From contig JAFAMT010000145.1 in NCBI GenBank assembly GCA_019233085.1, forward strand, positions 1-40,970: a stretch of DNA of 40,970 nucleotides, written 5' to 3'. Positions 23,184 to 34,351 of this stretch are shown in pieces. The position numbers and the translations under genes are program-made. A model generated the notes under the pieces. It was given only the letters and a program-made list of their open reading frames with translations. It did no database searches and had not been told where the DNA came from. This DNA is from Herbaspirillum sp. (GTDB lineage: Bacteria; Pseudomonadota; Gammaproteobacteria; Burkholderiales; Burkholderiaceae_D). The first letter of the stretch is position 1. The number at the start of each line of letters is the position of its first letter.

Positions 23184-24314
23184 ATGGCCTTTCGCAAAGA
23201 ACCTCCCCACACCCACGGCAGCATGGCCTCCACGGCCGTGGTACTGGTCAACCTGGGCACCCCGGACGCACCCGATGCGCGCTCCCTGCGCCGCTACCTG
23301 AAGCAGTTCCTGTCCGATCCTCGGGTGGTGGAGATCCCGCGCGCGCTGTGGTGGTTCATCCTCAACGGCATCATCCTGCCGTTCCGCTCCGGCAAGTCGG
23401 CCGAGAAGTACGCCAGCATCTGGACCGAGCAGGGTTCACCCTTGCGCGTGCACACCGCGCGCCAGGCGGCGGCGCTGGGTGCGCAGCTGGCTGCGCGCGG
23501 CCATCATCAGTTGCGGGTGGAGTACGCCATGCGCTATGGCGCCCCGTCGGTCAACGAGGTGCTGGACCGCCTCAAGGAGCAGGGCTGCACGCGCATCCTG
23601 ATCCTGCCGGCCTATCCGCAGTATTCGGGGACCACCACGGCCTCCATCTTCGATGCGGTGTTCGACCACTACCGCGTGGTGCGCAACATCCCCGAACTGC
23701 GCCTGATCCGCAACTATCACGACCAGGACGCCTATATCCAGGCGCTGCGCCAATCGGTGCTCGACCATTGGGATATCAACGGTCGCCCGGACAAGCTGGT
23801 CATGAGTTTCCACGGCGTACCCAAGCGCACCCTGCTGCTGGGCGATCCCTACCACTGCGAGTGCTACAAGACCGCGCGCCTGCTGGCGCAATCGCTGGGC
23901 CTGTCGGAGGAGCAATACCTGGTCACCTTCCAGTCGCGCTTCGGCAAGGCCGAGTGGCTGCAACCCTATACCGCGCCGACCCTGCAGGAACTGGGGCGGC
24001 AAGGCGTGGGCCGGGTCGACGTGATGTGCCCCGGTTTCACCAGCGATTGCCTGGAAACGCTGGAAGAGATCGCCATGGAAGCCAAGGCCGAGTTCCTGCA
24101 TGCCGGCGGCCAGCAATTCCATTTCATCCCCTGCCTGAACGAATCGCCCGCCTGGATCACCGGCATGGTCGAGATCGTCGAACAGCACCTGGCCGGCTGG
24201 CCGACCATGAGCAATGCCGCCGCCCGCGAAGAAATGGCGCGGCAGTGCGCCATCAGTGCCGAACGCGCCAATGCCCTGGGCGCACCCCGGTCATCGGGCG
24301 TCATGGATCATTGA
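23184..24314 (+). CDS. hemH: Ferrochelatase
   Basis: VVLVNLGTPDAPDARSLRRYLKQFLSDPRVVEIP; SFHGVPKR; CPGFTSDCLETLEEI. Confidence 0.96.
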   Translation: MAFRKEPPHTHGSMASTAVVLVNLGTPDAPDARSLRRYLKQFLSDPRVVEIPRALWWFILNGIILPFRSGKSAEKYASIWTEQGSPLRVHTARQAAALGAQLAARGHHQLRVEYAMRYGAPSVNEVLDRLKEQGCTRILILPAYPQYSGTTTASIFDAVFDHYRVVRNIPELRLIRNYHDQDAYIQALRQSVLDHWDINGRPDKLVMSFHGVPKRTLLLGDPYHCECYKTARLLAQSLGLSEEQYLVTFQSRFGKAEWLQPYTAPTLQELGRQGVGRVDVMCPGFTSDCLETLEEIAMEAKAEFLHAGGQQFHFIPCLNESPAWITGMVEIVEQHLAGWPTMSNAAAREEMARQCAISAERANALGAPRSSGVMDH

Positions 24315-24351
24315 ATTGATGTGATTCGCCTGGCGGGCCCGCCATAGGCGG

Positions 24352-24398
24352 AAAGCCACGCGCGGCCTGCTAGAATAGCGGGTTGCCCGTGGCTTTTT
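24352..24398 (+). terminator. Likely terminator downstream of hemH
   Basis: AAAGCCACG ... CGTGGCTTTTT inverted repeat (9-bp arms) with T-run. Confidence 0.65.
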
Positions 24399-24461
24399 GT
24401 TGCTGATTTGATAATGGTGGCTAGCGACTGGCGAGCGGGGTGGTGCGACCTGCTTGACGCC

Positions 24462-24566
24462 TTACATTGCGTATTCACCGACCAGATGGGTGTAGCTGAT
24501 CCAGGCGGTAGCCAGCACGCTGTAGGCGGCAATGATGATGGTAGCTGCAATCAGTGGCAGTTTCAT
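24462..24566 (-). CDS. Small hydrophobic ORF, 34 aa, predicted single TM
   Basis: MKLPLIAATIIIAAYSVLATAWISYTHLVGEYAM*; upstream GAGGTGA Shine-Dalgarno 4-5 nt before ATG. Below the length cutoff of the supplied ORF track. Confidence 0.55.
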   Translation of the reverse strand: MKLPLIAATIIIAAYSVLATAWISYTHLVGEYAM

Positions 24567-24736
24567 GATGTCACCTCGTTGGCACGACGAAGCAAGAGGG
24601 GGAGGTCAGGCGGACATACTGCCAGACCCGTCTTCAGTTTAGGTCGGGCTGGAGTGAACTTGAAGCCCGGCCTGGTAATTTCTGTAACTGCCCGTAACAA
24701 TTTTGGACTTGAACGGGCAGGAATAGGCAAAAAGCC

Positions 24737-24764
24737 CTTGAAAAACCAGGGATATGCCTTACTT
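24737..24764 (+). promoter_or_regulatory. Possible sigma32 promoter for grpE
   Basis: CTTGAAA -35 perfect, 13-nt spacer, weak -10 CCTTACTT. Confidence 0.4.
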
Positions 24765-24846
24765 GAGCGGCATCTTGCGCTGACGGCGCCGCGAAATTGA
24801 CCGTCAGCCGCATATAACTCATTGATTTGTTGGAGGTATTTCAGGA

Positions 24847-25395
24847 ATGCAAGACATGGAAAAACAGGAAGCCCAAACCGCCCAGCAAGACGCACCGGTC
24901 GACCAGGCCGCCACCGCCGAGGCAGCGCCTGCCGAGCCGACCCTGGAAGACAAGCTGGCCGCTGCTGAAGCCAAGGCTGCCGAGATGCAGGACGCCTTCC
25001 TGCGTGCCCGTGCCGACGGCGAGAACATCCGCCGCCGTGCCCAGGAAGATATCGCCAAGGCCCACAAGTTCGCCATCGAAGGCTTTGCCGAATCCCTGCT
25101 GGCCGTCAAGGACAGCCTGGAAATGGCCCTGAAGATCGAAAACGCGTCTCTGGAATCGCTCAAGGAAGGCGTGGACATGACCCTGAAGCAACTCTCCTCG
25201 GCCTTCGAGAAGAACAAGCTCCAGGAAGTCAACCCGCAAGCCGGCGAGAAGCTGGACCCGATGAAGCACCAGGCCGTCTCGGCCGTGCCGGCCGAGCAAG
25301 ACCCCAACACGGTCGTGGCCGTGCTGCAAAAAGGCTACATGATTTCCGACCGTCTGCTGCGCCCGGCGCTGGTGACGGTAGCCCAGGGAAAGTGA
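24847..25395 (+). CDS. grpE: Nucleotide exchange factor GrpE
   Basis: [67 protein letters not shown]. Confidence 0.95.
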   Translation: MQDMEKQEAQTAQQDAPVDQAATAEAAPAEPTLEDKLAAAEAKAAEMQDAFLRARADGENIRRRAQEDIAKAHKFAIEGFAESLLAVKDSLEMALKIENASLESLKEGVDMTLKQLSSAFEKNKLQEVNPQAGEKLDPMKHQAVSAVPAEQDPNTVVAVLQKGYMISDRLLRPALVTVAQGK

Positions 25396-25462
25396 CGGGA
25401 CTGGCGTCGGCGGCAGGAAGCAGGAAAAGGCATCATTTTTGCTTCATGAAGTGGTTCCGGCG

Positions 25463-25490
25463 CTTGAAAGTCCGCTTTTCCTCCACATAT
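25463..25490 (+). promoter_or_regulatory. Sigma32 heat-shock promoter for dnaK
   Basis: CTTGAAA - N13 - CCACATAT (consensus CTTGAAA-N13-CCCCATNT). Confidence 0.75.
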
Positions 25491-25550
25491 TAAAACCATT
25501 CAAAACTACTGTAGCCCGGCATCCAGGGCTGAAAGATCGAAGGAAAAATC

Positions 25551-27500
<1,950 letters not shown>

Positions 27501-27541
27501 TCCGGGACTGACGCGTCGTTTCACCTGACGTCAGCGCTCGC

Positions 27542-27578
27542 GCCCGGGTGCGGTTTGCCGCAGCCCGGGCGGCTTTTT
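27542..27578 (+). terminator. Rho-independent terminator after dnaK
   Basis: GCCCGGGTGCGG-TTTG-CCGCAGCCCGGGC followed by GGCTTTTT. Confidence 0.85.
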
Positions 27579-27636
27579 AGGAAGTCAGTTCCAGCAGCAT
27601 CCACCCGGCCGGGGCAGTTTTCGGCCAGGCCGGTAC

Positions 27637-27672
27637 GCCGAGTCCGCAGTCAAAAGCTGAACTCGGCTTTTT
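27637..27672 (+). terminator. Second terminator-like hairpin between dnaK and dnaJ
   Basis: GCCGAGT ... ACTCGGC followed by TTTTT. Confidence 0.55.
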
Positions 27673-27763
27673 CACATTGTTGGTTTCCGGTCGTGCTTGC
27701 GCGGCCGCAGATGCAGGCCATCGCAGCAGCGACGGAACACAATAACAAGGTGGGTTATACAAC

Positions 27764-28894
27764 ATGGCAAAACGCGATTTTTATGAAGTGCTCGGACTGG
27801 CCAAGAACGCCACCGACGACGAGATCAAGAAGGCTTATCGCAAGCTGGCGATGAAGTACCATCCTGACCGCAACCCGGACAGCAAGGGTGCGGAAGACAA
27901 GTTCAAGGAGGTCAAGGAAGCCTACGAGATGCTGTCGGACCCGCAGAAGCGCGAGGCCTACGACCGCTATGGACACGCCGGCGTCGACCCCAACATGGGT
28001 GCCGGTGGTGGCGCCGGTGCGGGCGGCTTTGCCGACGCCTTCGGCGACATCTTCGGCGACATCTTCGGTGGCGGCGGCGGACGTGGCGGGCGCAATGCAG
28101 GCCCGCAGGTCTATCGCGGCGCGGATCTGCGCTATAACCTGGAAATCACCCTGGAACAGGCCGCTCACGGCTTCGACACCACCATCCGCGTACCCTCCTG
28201 GGACCAGTGCGACACCTGCCACGGCAGCGGCGCCAAGCCCGGGACGTCGCCTGTGACCTGCTCGACCTGCGGTGGCCACGGCCAGGTGCGCATGCAGCAG
28301 GGCTTCTTCAGCATCCAGCAGACCTGCCCCAAGTGCCACGGCAGCGGCAAGGTCATCCCGGAACCCTGCACCACTTGTGCGGGTGCCGGTCGTATCAAGC
28401 GCAACAAGACGCTGGAAGTGAAGATCCCCGAAGGCATCGACGACGGCATGCGTATCCGTTCCTCGGGCAATGGCGAGCCGGGTGTCAACGGCGGTCCTCC
28501 GGGCGACCTGTATGTGGAAATCCACATCAAGCCTCACGATGTGTTCCAGCGCGATGGTGACGACCTGCATTGCGAGATGCCGATTTCCTTCGCCAAGGCC
28601 GCCCTGGGCGGCGAGATCGAAGCGCCTACGCTCAACGGCAAGGCCTCATTCTCGATTCCTGAAGGCACCCAGAGCGGCAAGACCTTCCGTCTGCGCGGCA
28701 AGGGTATCAAGGGCGTGCGTTCGGGCTTCCCGGGCGACCTGTTCTGCCACGTCGTGGTGGAAACCCCGGTCAAGCTGACCGAGCGCCAGAAGGAACTGCT
28801 GCGCGAATTCGAGCAGCTCACCACCGAAGGCGGCGCCAAGCACAGCCCGCAGACCAAGACCTGGAAGGACAAGGTCAAGGAATTCTTCGAGTAA
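27764..28894 (+). CDS. dnaJ: Molecular chaperone DnaJ
   Basis: [38 protein letters not shown]; four CxxCxG zinc motifs. Confidence 0.98.
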   Translation: MAKRDFYEVLGLAKNATDDEIKKAYRKLAMKYHPDRNPDSKGAEDKFKEVKEAYEMLSDPQKREAYDRYGHAGVDPNMGAGGGAGAGGFADAFGDIFGDIFGGGGGRGGRNAGPQVYRGADLRYNLEITLEQAAHGFDTTIRVPSWDQCDTCHGSGAKPGTSPVTCSTCGGHGQVRMQQGFFSIQQTCPKCHGSGKVIPEPCTTCAGAGRIKRNKTLEVKIPEGIDDGMRIRSSGNGEPGVNGGPPGDLYVEIHIKPHDVFQRDGDDLHCEMPISFAKAALGGEIEAPTLNGKASFSIPEGTQSGKTFRLRGKGIKGVRSGFPGDLFCHVVVETPVKLTERQKELLREFEQLTTEGGAKHSPQTKTWKDKVKEFFE

Positions 28895-28920
28895 TCCGGT
28901 ACGACCCTTAGCAACAAAGC

Positions 28921-28949
28921 AAAACGGCCAGCGATTCGCTGGCCGTTTT
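28921..28949. terminator. Bidirectional terminator between dnaJ and panB
   Basis: AAAACGGCCAGCG-ATT-CGCTGGCCGTTTT. Confidence 0.88.
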
Positions 28950-28988
28950 CTTATCCACAGGCCGGATCAGCCCGTCGGTGCCACCGGA

Positions 28989-29816
28989 TCAGAAGCAATG
29001 TTCCTGAGCCGGGAAGCTGCCGTCCTTGACGGCCGCCACGTAGGCCTTCGCGGCCGCCTCGATGCCATCGGCGCCTTCCATGAAGTTGCGCACGAAACGG
29101 CTCTTGTGACCTGGGAATACCCCCAGCATGTCATGCATCACCAGCACCTGGCCCGAGCAATCGGGGCCGGCGCCAATGCCGATGGTGGGAATGGCCAGGC
29201 GGTCGGTGACTTCCTTGCCCAGTGCCGCGGGCACCGCCTCGATCACTACCAGCGAGGCACCGGCCTGCTGCACCGCCAGGGCGTCGGCGTGCAGTTGCGT
29301 GGCGCCGTCGCTGGTCTTGCCCTGCACCTTGAAGCCGCCCAGCTGGTGTACCGACTGCGGCGTAAGGCCGATATGGGCACACACCGGAATGCCGCGCTGG
29401 GTCAGGAAGCTGATGGTGTCAGCCAGCCAGACCCCGCCTTCGAGCTTGACCATCTGCGCGCCTGCCTGCATCAGCAGGGCCGCATTGCGGAAGGCTTCTT
29501 CGGGCGTGGGATAGGTGCCGAAGGGCAGGTCGGCGATCACCAGCATGGTACTGCTGCCACGCGCCACGCTGGCGGTGTGGTAGGCGATATCGGTGATGGT
29601 GACCGGCAGGGTCGAATCGTGTCCCTGGCACACCATGCCCAGCGAGTCGCCAATGAGAACCGTTTCCAGACCCGCACGTTCCATCAAGGTCGCGAAGCTG
29701 GCGTCATAACAGGTCAGCATGCTGATCTTGTCGCCCTTGGCGCGCATGGCCTGCAAGGTAAGTGTCGTCACCGGCTTGGCGCGCACGGCGCCGGATTCCT
29801 GAAGATAGCCTGCCAT
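28989..29816 (-). CDS. panB: 3-methyl-2-oxobutanoate hydroxymethyltransferase
   Basis: [65 protein letters not shown]. Confidence 0.97.
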   Translation of the reverse strand: MAGYLQESGAVRAKPVTTLTLQAMRAKGDKISMLTCYDASFATLMERAGLETVLIGDSLGMVCQGHDSTLPVTITDIAYHTASVARGSSTMLVIADLPFGTYPTPEEAFRNAALLMQAGAQMVKLEGGVWLADTISFLTQRGIPVCAHIGLTPQSVHQLGGFKVQGKTSDGATQLHADALAVQQAGASLVVIEAVPAALGKEVTDRLAIPTIGIGAGPDCSGQVLVMHDMLGVFPGHKSRFVRNFMEGADGIEAAAKAYVAAVKDGSFPAQEHCF

Positions 29817-30131
29817 TGGTATTGAACCTCCTCAACGAGTAAGGCGCGCTTGCCGCGCATCATCCTGGTGCGCACTCCAGCGGGCGCGCCGGCCGGGCAT
29901 TGTAGTTGATTTCAGGCGGGCCGGAGGGGGCCGGGCGCAAGCGTAGTATTGCCAGATTGATATTTTTTGACGGTTTTTCCTGTGTGAAGGATAAACAGCC
30001 CGAATTAGCCCTTTATTCCTCGCAAGGGCAGCCCCTGGCAGCCAGCACAATAGAATCACCACTAGTGCGCTCGCCGTGCAGGGCGAGGCCTGAAACAAGT
30101 GAAAAACAACTTAAATCTTTGGCCTGGCGCC

Positions 30132-30158
30132 AAAAGATCGCTCTTCGCTTGCCGATAA
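30132..30158 (+). promoter_or_regulatory. Candidate sigma28 (FliA) promoter of the chemosensory cluster
   Basis: AAAAGATC-N11-GCCGATAA; -10 is a perfect match to GCCGATAA at the correct spacing from TAAA-like -35. Confidence 0.75.
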
Positions 30159-30237
30159 CGTCGATGGAGGAGAGCTGCGCGCGTCCGGGCACATGCAGGC
30201 CGGTCGCACCGACAACAACGAACTATGACCTGGGATA

Positions 30238-31308
30238 GTGGCTTTGAAATCGCTTCGCAATATCTTGCCTGTGCTGTGCATGGTGAACCTGCTGCTGTTC
30301 ATGATGCTGGCGCAGCATTGGTGGCTGGGTGCCCTGGTGGGCTTGCTCATCGGTGGCGCCTTTTACCTGACTTGCCTGCCGGCGCCGTCTTCGTCGGTCG
30401 TCCTGGCTGAGGGGGCGTCACGGTCCACGCCGGAACCGGCCCTGGCGGCCGACAGCCGACTGGCCGCTCTCTTGCGTGATGTCCTGCCGGTATGGCGTGG
30501 CAACGTGCAATTGGCCCGTGCCCAGACGCAGTCGGCCATCGACAGCCTGTCGGCGCGGTTCGTGGGCATCCATGAACGGTTGGGCCAGGCGCTGGATCCG
30601 GCGCGCCACGGCGCCAGCGCAGAGATCTTGCAGACCGTCGAGCACGCCGCCGAGCAGCTGGGCAGCATCGCCGTGGCGCTCGAAGGCATGCTGGCGCAAC
30701 GCCAGGCCCTGGCCAGCCGCTTCGATGCGGTGATGTCCGGCAACGACGAGATCCGTCGGCTGGCGCAGCAGAACGAGCAACTGGCCGGGCAGACCGGCGT
30801 GACCGACCTGCTCAGCAGCGAACAGAGCTGGCAGGAGCTGGCCGAGCGTTCGGCCGAGAACAGTCGCCAGATCGCTGCCCGTGCCAAGAACACGCGCCAG
30901 CAGATCCTGGCCGCCATCGGCGCGAGCGCCGAGGATCCGGCCAGCGGCGAGATCGTCGAAAACACGCGTTCCGTGATCGATCGCGTGATTGCCGATTTCC
31001 GCCAGTCGGCAATGAAGCTGAGCACGACCGTGGAGCAATTGCAGGACGAAGGCCGCGAGGTCGACCGTGAGGTCAGCGACATCCTGGTACAACTGCAGTT
31101 CCAGGACCGCATTAACCAGATCCTTGACCACGTGCAACTGGATATCGTGCGCCTGCGCGAGGCTGCCGATGCCGACGCAGCAAGCTTGCCGAGCTCCCAG
31201 CAATGGCTGGCCGACCTGGAAAAGACCTATACCACGCAGGAACAACGCCAGGTGCACGCCGGCCAGCAGGGCGGCCAGGCACCTTCTTCGCAAGTAGACT
31301 TCTTCTGA
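30238..31308 (+). CDS. Membrane-anchored chemotaxis-associated protein with CheZ-like motif
   Basis: GTG start; N-terminal hydrophobic hairpin; Ala/Gln-rich helical region; DILVQLQFQDRINQILDHVQLDI resembles the CheZ active-site helix (FQDxxxQ). Confidence 0.7.
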   Translation: MALKSLRNILPVLCMVNLLLFMMLAQHWWLGALVGLLIGGAFYLTCLPAPSSSVVLAEGASRSTPEPALAADSRLAALLRDVLPVWRGNVQLARAQTQSAIDSLSARFVGIHERLGQALDPARHGASAEILQTVEHAAEQLGSIAVALEGMLAQRQALASRFDAVMSGNDEIRRLAQQNEQLAGQTGVTDLLSSEQSWQELAERSAENSRQIAARAKNTRQQILAAIGASAEDPASGEIVENTRSVIDRVIADFRQSAMKLSTTVEQLQDEGREVDREVSDILVQLQFQDRINQILDHVQLDIVRLREAADADAASLPSSQQWLADLEKTYTTQEQRQVHAGQQGGQAPSSQVDFF

Positions 31309-31317
31309 GGAAGCACG

Positions 31318-31686
31318 ATGGAAAAAAGCATATTGATCGTCGACGACTCGTTCAGCCTGCGCCAGACCATCACGGCAGCCTTGAAGAGTGCCGGCTATCA
31401 CGTCGAGGAAGCCGCCGACGGCAAGCAGGCGTTGGCCAAGCTGGACGGGCGCAAGTTCAACCTGGTCATCTCCGACCTGAACATGCCCAACCTCGATGGC
31501 CTGTCCTTCGTGCGCGAGATGAAGCAGATGCCGGCCTACAAGTTCACGCCGGTCATCATGCTGACCACGGAAAGCAGCGACGCCCGCAAGCAGGAAGGCA
31601 AGGCCGCCGGCATCCGGGCCTGGGTCCACAAGCCCTTCCAGCCGCCGGTGCTGCTCGATGCCGTGGCCAAGCTGGTGCAGCCGTAG
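31318..31686 (+). CDS. cheY: CheY-type response regulator
   Basis: ILIVDDSFSLRQTI, LVISDLNMPNLDGLSFV, MLTTESS, WVHKPF: all receiver residues present. Confidence 0.92.
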   Translation: MEKSILIVDDSFSLRQTITAALKSAGYHVEEAADGKQALAKLDGRKFNLVISDLNMPNLDGLSFVREMKQMPAYKFTPVIMLTTESSDARKQEGKAAGIRAWVHKPFQPPVLLDAVAKLVQP

Positions 31687-31700
31687 GCCAGGACAGTAGG

Positions 31701-31727
31701 GAAAGCAGAGAAAGCAGAGAAAGTTGA
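31701..31727 (+). repeat. Short tandem repeat between cheY and STAS gene
   Basis: GAAAGCAGA GAAAGCAGA GAAAGTTGA. Confidence 0.7.
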
Positions 31728-31737
31728 GAGCAAGACG

Positions 31738-32133
31738 ATGCCGCTGAAGTACACCGTGCAAGAGGACAAGTTGCAGCTCACCTTGCGTGGCAGCCTGACC
31801 ATTTTCCAGGCCGCCGAGCGCAAGCCCGAGCTGCTGCACGCGCTCACGCAGGCACAACGGGTGGTGGTGCTGGATACGTCGGGCGTGGATGAGATCGACA
31901 CGGCCGGTATCCAGTTGCTGCTGCTGTTGCGTCGCGAGCTGGACGCCAGTGGGCGCCACCTGGAACTGGGACCATGCAGTCCGGCCGTGCTGGCGGCGTT
32001 GGACCTGCTGCAGCTGCATGAGCGCTTCCATGCGCCTGCCGTGGAAAGCATCGGGGACGATGATGACGGCGATGACGGCGATGACGGCAATGGCAGCGAT
32101 GGTGGCGAGAGCCTGGCCGAGGAGGGCGCATGA
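31738..32133 (+). CDS. STAS-domain protein with acidic C-terminal tail
   Basis: LQLTLRGSLTIFQAAERKPELLHALTQAQRVVVLDTSGVDEIDTAGIQLLLLLRREL; tail DDDDGDDGDDGNGSDGG. Confidence 0.85.
   Translation: MPLKYTVQEDKLQLTLRGSLTIFQAAERKPELLHALTQAQRVVVLDTSGVDEIDTAGIQLLLLLRRELDASGRHLELGPCSPAVLAALDLLQLHERFHAPAVESIGDDDDGDDGDDGNGSDGGESLAEEGA
32062..32106 (+). repeat. In-frame 9-bp tandem repeat in STAS gene
   Basis: GATGACGGC x3, then AATGGCAGC and GATGGTGGC (DDG repeats). Confidence 0.8.
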
Positions 32134-34304
32134 GCAAGGACTCCGCGCGTGACGCCGTCGTCCAGGAAGCCCGCGAGTTGCTGGTAGCCATGGAAGCTGC
32201 GCTGCTGCAGATCGAGATGGAAGGGCCCAGCCGCGAAAGCATCAACGCCATCTTCCGCGCGGCCCACACCATCAAGGGCTCGGCGGGCCTGTTCGCCTTC
32301 GACAGCATCGTCCACTTTACCCACCAGCTCGAACATGTGCTGGACAAGGTGCGCGACGAGGAACTGGCGCTGAACGGGCACATGATGTCGCTGTTGCTGC
32401 AGTGTGGCGACTATATCGGCGAACTGGTGGATGCCATCGAACGCCGCGAGGAACTCCAGGAACCCAACCCCGAGCGTCGCGCCACCTTGCTGGCCGAGCT
32501 GGAGGCCGTGGCACAGGCGGCCACCCGTGTCGATGCGGCGGTCGATCCCGCCCCGCAAGGGGCCGCGCCGGCCGCAGGCGGCGAGTCGCCGGTGATCTCT
32601 GCCATGGACGCGGCGCCGGCAGATTATCCGTACTGGCACCTGTCGCTGGCCTTCAACGAAAACGTATTGCGCGACGGCCTGGACCCGATGTCCTTCCTGC
32701 ATTACCTGCGCTCGCTGGGTCGCATCGTCGCCATCCTGCCGCTGGAATCGGCCATTCCCGCGGCTGACGAGATGGATGCCGAAAGCTGCTACCTGGGCGT
32801 GGAAATCTGCCTGGCCTCGGACTCCTCGCGACAGACGCTGGAAGATGTCTTCGAATTCGTGCGCGACGACAGCCGCATCGACATCCTGCCGCCGCGCAGT
32901 TCCCTGTCGGCCTATGCCGAGGTGCTGGCGCGCCTGCCGCGTGAGGATGCCGCCCGCCTGGTGGGCATGTGGCGGCGCCTGGACCAGTTCAGCGAAGCGC
33001 AATGGCGCAGCCTCGGTGCAGCCACCGTGGCCGAGGCGATCGCCCCGGTGGTGCCGGTGGCCGCAGGTGACGTGGTGCAGCGTCCGCGTCCGCTGGACGA
33101 GCGCCGGGCGCATGAGCAGAAGTTCATCAAGATCGAGGTCTCCAAGCTGGACCAGCTCATCGACCTGGTGGGCGAGCTGGTCATCGCCGGTGCCAGTGCA
33201 CGCCTGGTGGCACGCCGGCGCAAGGATAGCCAGTTCGAGGAAGCCACCCAGGCCATCGATGCCCTGATGGAGCAGATCCGCGATGCCGCCCTGACGCTGC
33301 GCATGGTGCAGATCAATGAAGTGTTCCAGCGTTTTCCGCGCATCGTGCGCGACCTGGCGCGCGACCTCAACAAGGATATCGAGCTGGTCATGACCGGTTC
33401 GGACACCGAGCTGGACAAGTCCATGATCGAGCGCATCGCCGATCCGCTCATGCATATCGTGCGCAATGCCATCGACCACGGCATCGAACCGGCCGCCGAG
33501 CGCATCGCCGCCGGCAAGCCGGCCAGGGCGACGCTGCGCCTGAACGCCATCCACGAGTCCGGCAGTGTCGTGGTGGAGGTCATGGACGATGGCCGCGGCA
33601 TGGACCGCGAGCGCATCCTGGCGCATGCCATCGCCAGCGGCCTGGCCGCGCCGGAGGCTGAGTTGAGCGATGCCGAGATCTATCGTTTCGTCTTCGAACC
33701 CGGGTTTTCCACGGCCCGCGAGGTGACCGAATTGTCCGGGCGTGGCGTGGGCATGGATGTGGTCAAGCGCAATATCGAGGCCCTGCACGGCGAGGTCGTC
33801 ATCGATACCGAACGCGGACGCGGCACCGTGGTGCGCATCCGCCTGCCGCTGACGCTGGCCATCATTTCCGGATTCCAGGTGGTGGTGGGCAATGCGGTCT
33901 TCGTCATTCCGCTGGACATGGTGGTGGAGTGCATCGACATGCCTCCCCAGCACGCCGGCTGCAATATCGTGGCCGTGCGCGGCGAGCCCTTGCCCTTCGT
34001 GCCGCTGCGTGAGCTGTTCGACCTGCCGGCGCGCGAGCACGGCCGCAACAGCCTGGTGATCGTGCAGTATGGCAAGCTGCGTGCGGGCTTGCTGGTCGAC
34101 GGCCTGCTGGGGGAGTGCCAGGCCGTGATCAAGCCCCTGGGGCGCTTGTTCGGCAAGGTCAAGGGCCTGTCCGGATCGACCATCCTGGGTGACGGCCGGG
34201 TCGCACTGATCCTGGACATTCCGCACCTGGTGCAGCACACGCAGCAGCAGGAACAGGGCAATCCGGCGCTCTATGTCGAACGTGGCGTAGGTATTGCGCC
34301 ATGA
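32130..34304 (+). CDS. cheA: Chemotaxis histidine kinase CheA
   Basis: HPt [13 protein letters not shown]; HATPase motifs [36 protein letters not shown]-terminal CheW-like domain. Confidence 0.96.
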   Translation: MSKDSARDAVVQEARELLVAMEAALLQIEMEGPSRESINAIFRAAHTIKGSAGLFAFDSIVHFTHQLEHVLDKVRDEELALNGHMMSLLLQCGDYIGELVDAIERREELQEPNPERRATLLAELEAVAQAATRVDAAVDPAPQGAAPAAGGESPVISAMDAAPADYPYWHLSLAFNENVLRDGLDPMSFLHYLRSLGRIVAILPLESAIPAADEMDAESCYLGVEICLASDSSRQTLEDVFEFVRDDSRIDILPPRSSLSAYAEVLARLPREDAARLVGMWRRLDQFSEAQWRSLGAATVAEAIAPVVPVAAGDVVQRPRPLDERRAHEQKFIKIEVSKLDQLIDLVGELVIAGASARLVARRRKDSQFEEATQAIDALMEQIRDAALTLRMVQINEVFQRFPRIVRDLARDLNKDIELVMTGSDTELDKSMIERIADPLMHIVRNAIDHGIEPAAERIAAGKPARATLRLNAIHESGSVVVEVMDDGRGMDRERILAHAIASGLAAPEAELSDAEIYRFVFEPGFSTAREVTELSGRGVGMDVVKRNIEALHGEVVIDTERGRGTVVRIRLPLTLAIISGFQVVVGNAVFVIPLDMVVECIDMPPQHAGCNIVAVRGEPLPFVPLRELFDLPAREHGRNSLVIVQYGKLRAGLLVDGLLGECQAVIKPLGRLFGKVKGLSGSTILGDGRVALILDIPHLVQHTQQQEQGNPALYVERGVGIAP

Positions 34305-34351
34305 CTAGCCCAACGAGACAGTCAACCGCCGCAGCACAAGGGGAAGCTAGC

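Noticed and set aside
24331-24344. Perfect 14-bp palindrome TGGCGGGCCCGCCA downstream of hemH
   Set aside because: GC-only palindrome of this size is plausible by chance in this composition and lies next to a terminator; no functional context.
24315-25550. CIRCE operator for HrcA ahead of grpE/dnaK
   Set aside because: No TTAGCACTC-N9-GAGTGCTAA-like dyad seen; sigma32-type promoter elements are present instead.
31536-34238. 900-aa minus-strand ORF opposite cheA
   Set aside because: Antisense shadow ORF; low-complexity His/Gln/Asp-rich translation, while the plus strand encodes unmistakable CheA.
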